Of a stretch of 64,000 bases of DNA, positions 58,480 to 64,000 are shown piece by piece. The DNA comes from Oncomelania hupensis (taxonomy: Eukaryota > Mollusca > Gastropoda > Littorinimorpha > Pomatiopsidae), in contig CM072516.1 in assembly GCA_036898135.1 (NCBI GenBank), positions 24,775,244 to 24,839,243 on the forward strand, read 5' to 3'. Each line of letters begins with the position of its first letter. Position 1 is the stretch's first letter. The position numbers were made by a program, and so were the translations under genes. The notes below the pieces were generated by a model. The model worked only from the letters and a program-made list of their open reading frames with translations. It did no database searches and was not told the DNA's origin.

Positions 58480-60340
58480 TTGGGGTGAAAATTATATAAT
58501 GAATTGTGAAAGTGTATATTTTTCATTGTTGGAATAAATCATAATAAAGAGCGAGGATATAGATTTACAATGCAATTATTGACGTAAACGTTTGTTAATA
58601 ATTTGTCTTAGGTTTTCTTGTGGCCATGTTGGATTAGAATTGTAGTAATGGAAAAACTAAAGATTTTATGATACCCTGTTGAAAAGTTAATTTTTGTTTT
58701 TAATCTCTTGGGTTTTGTTTATTTATTACTGTTTGTTCAATGTTGTTGATTGTAATTTATTATTTATTTATGGTATTTTTTGTCGAAACTGTTAACTGTT
58801 CTTGAAATGAAATGTGCCTTTGCATTGCCATGCAGGCTTGTGTCATGTATTTATCCCCTAAGCCCCTTTATACGTGTGATCTTTTCGCTAAATGGATGGA
58901 TAATATCATGTATTGTGAGATAAAAAAGACAAAGTTCCACAAGTTCCTTCAGGCACGTCCACAGACAGAGAAACAATGTGAGCCCCCGGAAGCACAAGTG
59001 TAATCAAAGACAGCAACAGCCTTCCCCCCCCCCCCCCTTAAGCTCTTGATAACAAAATACACACGGCTAGGTCAGGCTGAATCAAGAGCGGCAGAAACAA
59101 GGGAAGAAAACCGCCGTTTTATAGCAGATGGGACAAGAAAATGATGACCGATCGTTCCTCGACGATTTAAGCAGCGGTCTGACCCTGATTTGTTCCCCAA
59201 TATTCATTTCCGGGCTTCCAGCGAAGTTAAGAATTTCTCGGGTGATTTTCTCCAGGATATTGAGCTGATGCCCTGGGAAGCCAGAAAGACATGAAAGAAA
59301 CAAGACAAGACAGGCCCAGATCGGGCAGACGGCGAGCTGCAAACAGTCGGACGCAGACAAATAGCTTCAGCGTGATAACAGCAATCATACTCTGCAATAA
59401 ACAATCACTCTCGAGGACGAGTAAAAACAGGCCGACAGCGAGATAACTTCAGCATGACAGCAACGATCCTAATCTGACGAGAAAGCATAGCGGAAAAAAA
59501 AAACAACAGCAAAAAATACATATCGAAACGATAGTAACATGAACATCAAAGCAAAGATGTGAAATTTCGGGTGATTATCTCGGGCATATTGAACTGCTGG
59601 CCTGAAAACGGAGACACAACGGGTTCCCATTCAGAAGTTCCTAGACTTTATCATTTTATGTCCAGACTTATTTCAAAATACTTTGAAAAAATCGGGAGGA
59701 GGGAGAGGGAGGGAGGAGGGGTGAAGGAGGGAGGGGGGTATCAGAACAAGAAAAATGTCGGTCTTTTCGCCAGTCGGTTCGTTGGAAGCCATATTTCAAG
59801 AACCGTTGAACGGATTTTGGCCAAACTTCATAGAAACATTCCCTAGGTTAGTGGCCCAGCTTCTGTACCATCATAGATGCTCTGCCACAAAGGTCAATGT
59901 CATTGGAGTTATTTTGTTGCTGAACACGCTTTGCTCAATATCTCATCAACAACAACAATAAAACAACAACAACAACAACAACAACAACATCAAACGACTG
60001 AAGCTATTATGTTCAGTTGTGGTATACAGTTATTTCAAATCATGGGCTCTCCCTTCTGTATCAGTCCGGTTGTCCAGCCGTCGCTCCGAATTTTCCTTTT
60101 TTGTTCAAAACACACTTTTGGTCTCTTATGTCAAGAATAACTTAAACGAAATTCACCATCTTTTATCTGCCGATACTTCAAATATTGCTAAGCAGGTTAG
60201 AATATTCACCTTTGTACTTTCTCAAAGGTCAAGGTCATTGTGTTTCACTATCTTCTAAACACGCGTGCCGCGCATTTTCAAAAATTTATCACTGCCGATT
60301 TAGATAACGTTTTGATTCCATATAGTTCAGATTGTGTCCT
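58480..60340. other. Intron sequence, no exon recognised
   Basis: C12-type run at 59,027-59,038, (CAA)n at 59,947-59,992 and AAGGTCA-rich dispersed-repeat-like text at 59,760-60,260. Confidence 0.55.
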
Positions 60341-60346
60341 ATCATT

Positions 60347-60557
60347 CAGACCTGTGCACACTCAAAATGCTCATCAGTAGCAAACAAACCAAATTTCAGT
60401 AGTTTTTAAAAATTTTCAGTAGCAAGCTGTAGCGACAGTTCAAGTAAAAAAAAAAAATCAGAATTTCGGAATTTTAATAGAATTTTAATAAGTCATCCGT
60501 ATTCTGCTCATAAAAATCGGAGAAAATACGGAAAATCCGTAGATGTGCACAGGTCTG
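60347..60557. mobile_element. hAT-like MITE
   Basis: 211 bp with perfect 14-bp inverted ends CAGACCTGTGCACA / TGTGCACAGGTCTG. ATCATT(CA) is repeated on both sides (60,341; 60,558), compatible with an 8-bp target duplication. AT-rich centre, no coding sequence. Confidence 0.7.
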
Positions 60558-60559
60558 AT

Positions 60560-62025
60560 CATTCAATGTTTTTCGTTTTGCTTCGTTAGGATAAAACAGA
60601 TTCACAACACCGTCAAGAATATTAACACTTTTTAAAATGTTTATTTGTTGGCTGTGTGTGAGCGTCGCGTCTGGAAATACATCCGAATGGCTCACCATCT
60701 TGTTTTAATGTAAATATCGGTGGGTTTTTTTTCTTCCAGAAACTTCCATGTCCATACATTTATTATAAGATTTCTGGTTTAGTCCAACGGTAGAGGAATA
60801 CCCTACTGGTTGGTGAGAGAAGCTTGCATGCAAATATGTTGTAATAGGCGAAGCACAAAGAAACAAATATCCCAGTATGTGGAAAGTTGCAAACATAAAG
60901 CTCTGGCTTTTAGCGCAATCCGCAATCACAAATGAACTATTGCATGGGATTCGTCTATCATTTGGGATATGCAGAAAACCTTAAAGAGTCCCAAAAGACC
61001 GAGAAGTTCTGGAAAAATGAAAAAAAGGCTTTGTGATTCGCCTCCGTGTGCAGATTTTGGCTCAATTTGAACGCTGTGGAGAAAGTCAGCAGAAAATCAG
61101 AGCAGCAGGCAAGTCATAAACAGACGAAGACAAGCACTTCAGCAGGATTGCAACAACCACAATTGCAAGAGCTTAAAATAATTTGAAGATATGACATCAC
61201 CATCAGCGTCAGGAACACTTTGTTAATGGTATGCTGATGGAAACAGCGTCAGGGACCGAAAAACATAGTAGATCGAAACAATATACGCATTACAAAAAAC
61301 GCCCCAGCCGCAAATATATTACTATTAAGGATTCCAAATCAAATTAAACTGTTAGGTTAATTATAGGAGTCCAGCCGAAAACAGTTTAGGAGATCACAGT
61401 AACGGGTTTTACATTTCTCAGTATAATCACAGGCATGCCAGACTACAGGCGCCCGAGATAGTACAGAATGACACATATTATACATGTATTCATGGACTAA
61501 ACTTGTCTCACATCCACATGCGGATGCCTTTGGGCCAGACGAAGACGAAACGGGACTGTCCAGCTAAAGACATAGACATTATTGTATTGTACGGCTATAA
61601 GGTTAGCTAGCTAAATACCGACTTTACAAAATTGTTATTTATTTATTGGATACTCTTGTTTTCGTTGTTCATGTTGTAGAAGAACAAGGAAGAAAAGAAG
61701 AAGAAGAAGAAGAAGAAGAAGAAGAAAATGATACCCACTTGTATCATGCTCAGTGCGCATAAGAAGGACGAGGAAAAAACAACAACAAATCAAGCGATAG
61801 GAAAGACAACTGAAAGGGGGAGAGGATTGTGGGGGAGGGAAGACAACGAGAGTGAGAATGGTGCTTAGCAAAATCCATAGAAACACAGTCACTCTGAGGA
61901 GAATAAATAGGTCTTCAGTCTATTAATTTTCTGAGCAACCCAACAGTCTCTGTTTCCTGGTGCTGTGTGTTTGAAGGCCCTGAAGAAACAGAGGAACAAC
62001 AACAACAACAACAACCATTACAACA
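60560..62025. other. Intron sequence, no exon recognised
   Basis: A (GAA)n run at 61,695-61,727 and (AAC)n at 61,995-62,012. No other feature supported. Confidence 0.6.
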
Positions 62026-62029
62026 ACAA

Positions 62030-62600
62030 TGTTACACTCGATGTAGTTCTTTTTCTATCAGTAGTTGATTCAGCCCCAATGCTGAAGTCCTGATAAAGGT
62101 GTAACTCAGATTCTTTTATCCACGCAGCCTGCTCACTCAGCAACAAGGCAAAGTCTTCGTATGTAGTTTTCAAGCTTTATTCAGCGTTCATCAACAACTG
62201 CATACAATTGCCTTTTCACTCTCTCTTTCACAACACAGTGTGTCAATTATATAGTTTTTCTCTCAACTCGAGATAACCTCAGGACGTTCCAGAATGACGC
62301 GTTACAACCAATCAGAATTAACTTCGTCATCACTGTTTTACGTCATACAATTTTCCTTTCTGTCCAAGAATGTTCTCAAATATCGCGAAGCTTCTATCGA
62401 CAGTAAACAAGCATATCTAGAGAATTCTCCAATAATATCGACCAACTAAAATTACCAACGTTATACAAAGCTTCTTCTAACAACAACGCAAGCTCAAATC
62501 AAAGGTAAATACACTCTATGATTGAATACTTTGCAAAGCGAAACGATTAGATCTATCGTGCGCGTTTCAGACACACTATCCTTCGCGTTTCAACGTAACA
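62030..62600. mobile_element. Solo LTR, copy 2
   Basis: 571 bp, same TGTTAC...GTAACA ends, flanked by perfect AACAA duplications (62,025-62,029; 62,601-62,605), though these fall in an (AAC)n stretch. About 170 bp from SCYL2-like exon 1. Confidence 0.82.
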
Positions 62601-62712
62601 AACAACAACAACAAACATACAACAAAGAAAATAAGATTAAAAGAAAATGAGCATTAGAACATTTATATTTCAAGATTACTCTTATGAATACCATATTCAT
62701 GCAACAATGAGA

Positions 62713-62743
<31 letters not shown>

Positions 62744-62770
62744 TTAATTTTGAGGAGAGTATGTACTAAC

Positions 62771-62896
62771 CCTTGGTATAAGTGGAACGACCTTGGAGAG
62801 GCTGGCGTAGGCGTCTGCCCGACCCCCAGGATCCCTCCTGTCCGTACACGCCAACGCGTGCAGGCTGACTGTCACTGGCTCGCTAAAGTACTTCAA
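62771..62896 (-). CDS. SCYL2: SCYL2-like exon 1 of those in window (end of kinase domain / start of HEAT region)
   Basis: This 126-bp exon encodes 42 residues (begins LKYFSEPVTVSL, ends SKVVPLIPR). It is flanked by a TTTCAG acceptor on the 62,897 side and a GTTAGT donor just below 62,771. Start and end are both phase 0. The sequence matches the stretch of SCY1-like protein 2 just after the pseudokinase domain, where a Tyr-Phe/Phe-Phe motif and a 'LPKVLPKLP'-like segment open the HEAT repeats. SCYL2 is a catalytically weak kinase-like protein of clathrin-coated vesicles and endosomal trafficking (family knowledge). No kinase exon was found between here and 64,000, so the N-terminal half lies outside the window. 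A solo LTR sits about 170 bp downstream in the following intron. Confidence 0.85.
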
Positions 62897-62914
62897 CTGA
62901 AACAGCCACACGCA

Positions 62915-62958
62915 AGAGTATAAACCGAGATCTAGTCTGTTAGTCTGTGCATGCATAA
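62915..62958 (+). mobile_element. SINE head fragment
   Basis: GAGTATAAACCGAGATCTAG followed by TCTGT...GTGCATGC matches the SINE head over about 40 bp. It lies about 20 bp upstream of SCYL2-like exon 1, in the intron. Confidence 0.55.
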
Positions 62959-62959
62959 T

Positions 62960-63389
62960 AATAATTAAGCAAAAACCAAAAAAAAAAAATAATGCAATAA
63001 TCGCAAATTCAAACTGTGATTGTGCTCTAAGCGTTCACACGCACTCTCACACGCACACACACACACACAGCCGCATATTAACATGAAAATAATCGATATT
63101 ATAAAGACATTAAAGTTTTAAACATACAGATCAATTCCAATACGTTAAAGATAAAAATAACATTGTGCATGTGTATAGTCAAAATTAAACAAATTAAGGG
63201 GACAAAAATCAGAGCTAATAAAAAGCAATCCATCTCACGGAATTTAATGATCCCGACCACCATGTCTCATGAAACATTCTGCTTAAGAACAAACAACTGC
63301 ATCCTGTATCAGTAGAACTTGTTTTACCTGTAACGTGAAAGTGAAAGAAAAAAAAGAGAGAGAGAGAGAGCGAGAGAGAGAGAGAGCGT

Positions 63390-63427
<38 letters not shown>

Positions 63428-64000
63428 GGGAGAGAGAGAGAAAGGGAGAGAGAGAGAAAGGGAGAGAAATCTCGAACTATAGTGACAGAAAGCTATTCAC
63501 ACTCTCATAAACATGATACGAGTAAGTCTACTCAGGTGTCTTATCAGACCGGCTTGTTTAATTAATTCTTGCAACGGTTGCACCATGAACCCCAATTAAG
63601 GGAAAGTGCACATGAAGTAAAGGGAAAGCGCACGCAAGCATACAGGAATACAAATCCTTCACACACAGAAACTAATACCTTGCATTTCCTGCGTCTTCGG
63701 GCCAACCGGAAATGACCCTACTCCATACCGGAAATGACATTACACGAACAGTTCTGATTGGCGATTGATTGGAAGAGAAAACAATGGCAATATGGGAGAA
63801 AGCGGGTGTCATTAGAAGCCAGTTGTTTTGTTTTCTTTCTCCCAGGCAATTTGGCGACATTTCCCTGCTATGAGAAGTTTGTGAAATTTTCTTCGGGTGG
63901 AAGGAAAGAAGTAGAACGACGAGCAAAAAAGGATGAACGGTGATTAATCATTCATTACACAGAAGGCGTGACCGGTATGAAAGGGACAATGAAACTTTAA
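62960..64000. other. Intron upstream of SCYL2-like exon 1
   Basis: No kinase-domain exon recognised on the minus strand. GA tract at 63.4 kb. The next upstream exon must be beyond the window edge. Confidence 0.6.
63355..63470. repeat. (GA)n tract with GGGAGAGAGAGAAA units
   Basis: GA repeat passing into three ~17-bp units AAAGGGAGAGAGAGAG. Confidence 0.9.

Overview
This window is eukaryotic nuclear DNA from an invertebrate animal. Coding sequence is split into small exons with canonical GT/AG borders and long introns. The base composition is AT-rich with many microsatellites, and interspersed repeats make up much of the sequence. A lophotrochozoan, most likely a mollusc, fits the SINE tails, the (CCTAT)n-tailed LINE and the repeat style, but this is inference and the species cannot be named. 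No bacterial operon, rRNA, functional tRNA gene or CRISPR array was seen.

One host gene is recognisable, on the minus strand, running from about 62.9 kb down to at least 30.6 kb. Its exons translate to the HEAT-repeat half of an SCY1-like pseudokinase, closest to SCYL2 (CVAK104, a clathrin-coat-associated trafficking protein). Eight exons (62,896 to 38,410) join in compatible phases and follow the SCYL2 order from the end of the kinase domain through the HEAT repeats. After them come exons rich in Arg-Arg-X-Ser motifs (37,847-37,753; 37,435-36,992) and a tandemly duplicated 123-bp exon (31,555-31,433 and 30,708-30,586). The kinase-domain exons must lie to the right of the window. The true C-terminus was not found.

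The rest is repeats. (1) A LINE with endonuclease and reverse transcriptase and a (CCTAT)n tail has at least six truncated copies. (2) A second LINE is represented by a decayed RNase H/3' end at 52.1-54.2 kb. (3) A ~570-bp non-coding retroposon (family A here) has at least eleven copies with target-site duplications, a TATA-like box and a pentanucleotide tail. (4) Short SINEs share one 3' tail. (5) There is one Tc1/mariner element with a broken transposase. (6) Two solo LTRs lie near the right end. (7) Several foldback/MITE elements are present.

Layout by region: 1-5.6 kb, no gene seen; 5.6-14.1 kb, LINE copies and a large inverted repeat; 14-28.4 kb, unique DNA with family A copies and microsatellites; 28.4-31.6 kb, minisatellites plus the duplicated exon; 31.6-37 kb, a foldback element, GA tracts and family A; 37-63 kb, the SCYL2-like exons with repeat-filled introns; 63-64 kb, intron sequence. 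Elements are often nested, giving a relative insertion history. The most interesting observations are the repeat-associated exon duplication, the expansion of basophilic phosphosite-like motifs in the SCYL2-like tail, and the minisatellite that looks derived from a SINE tail.
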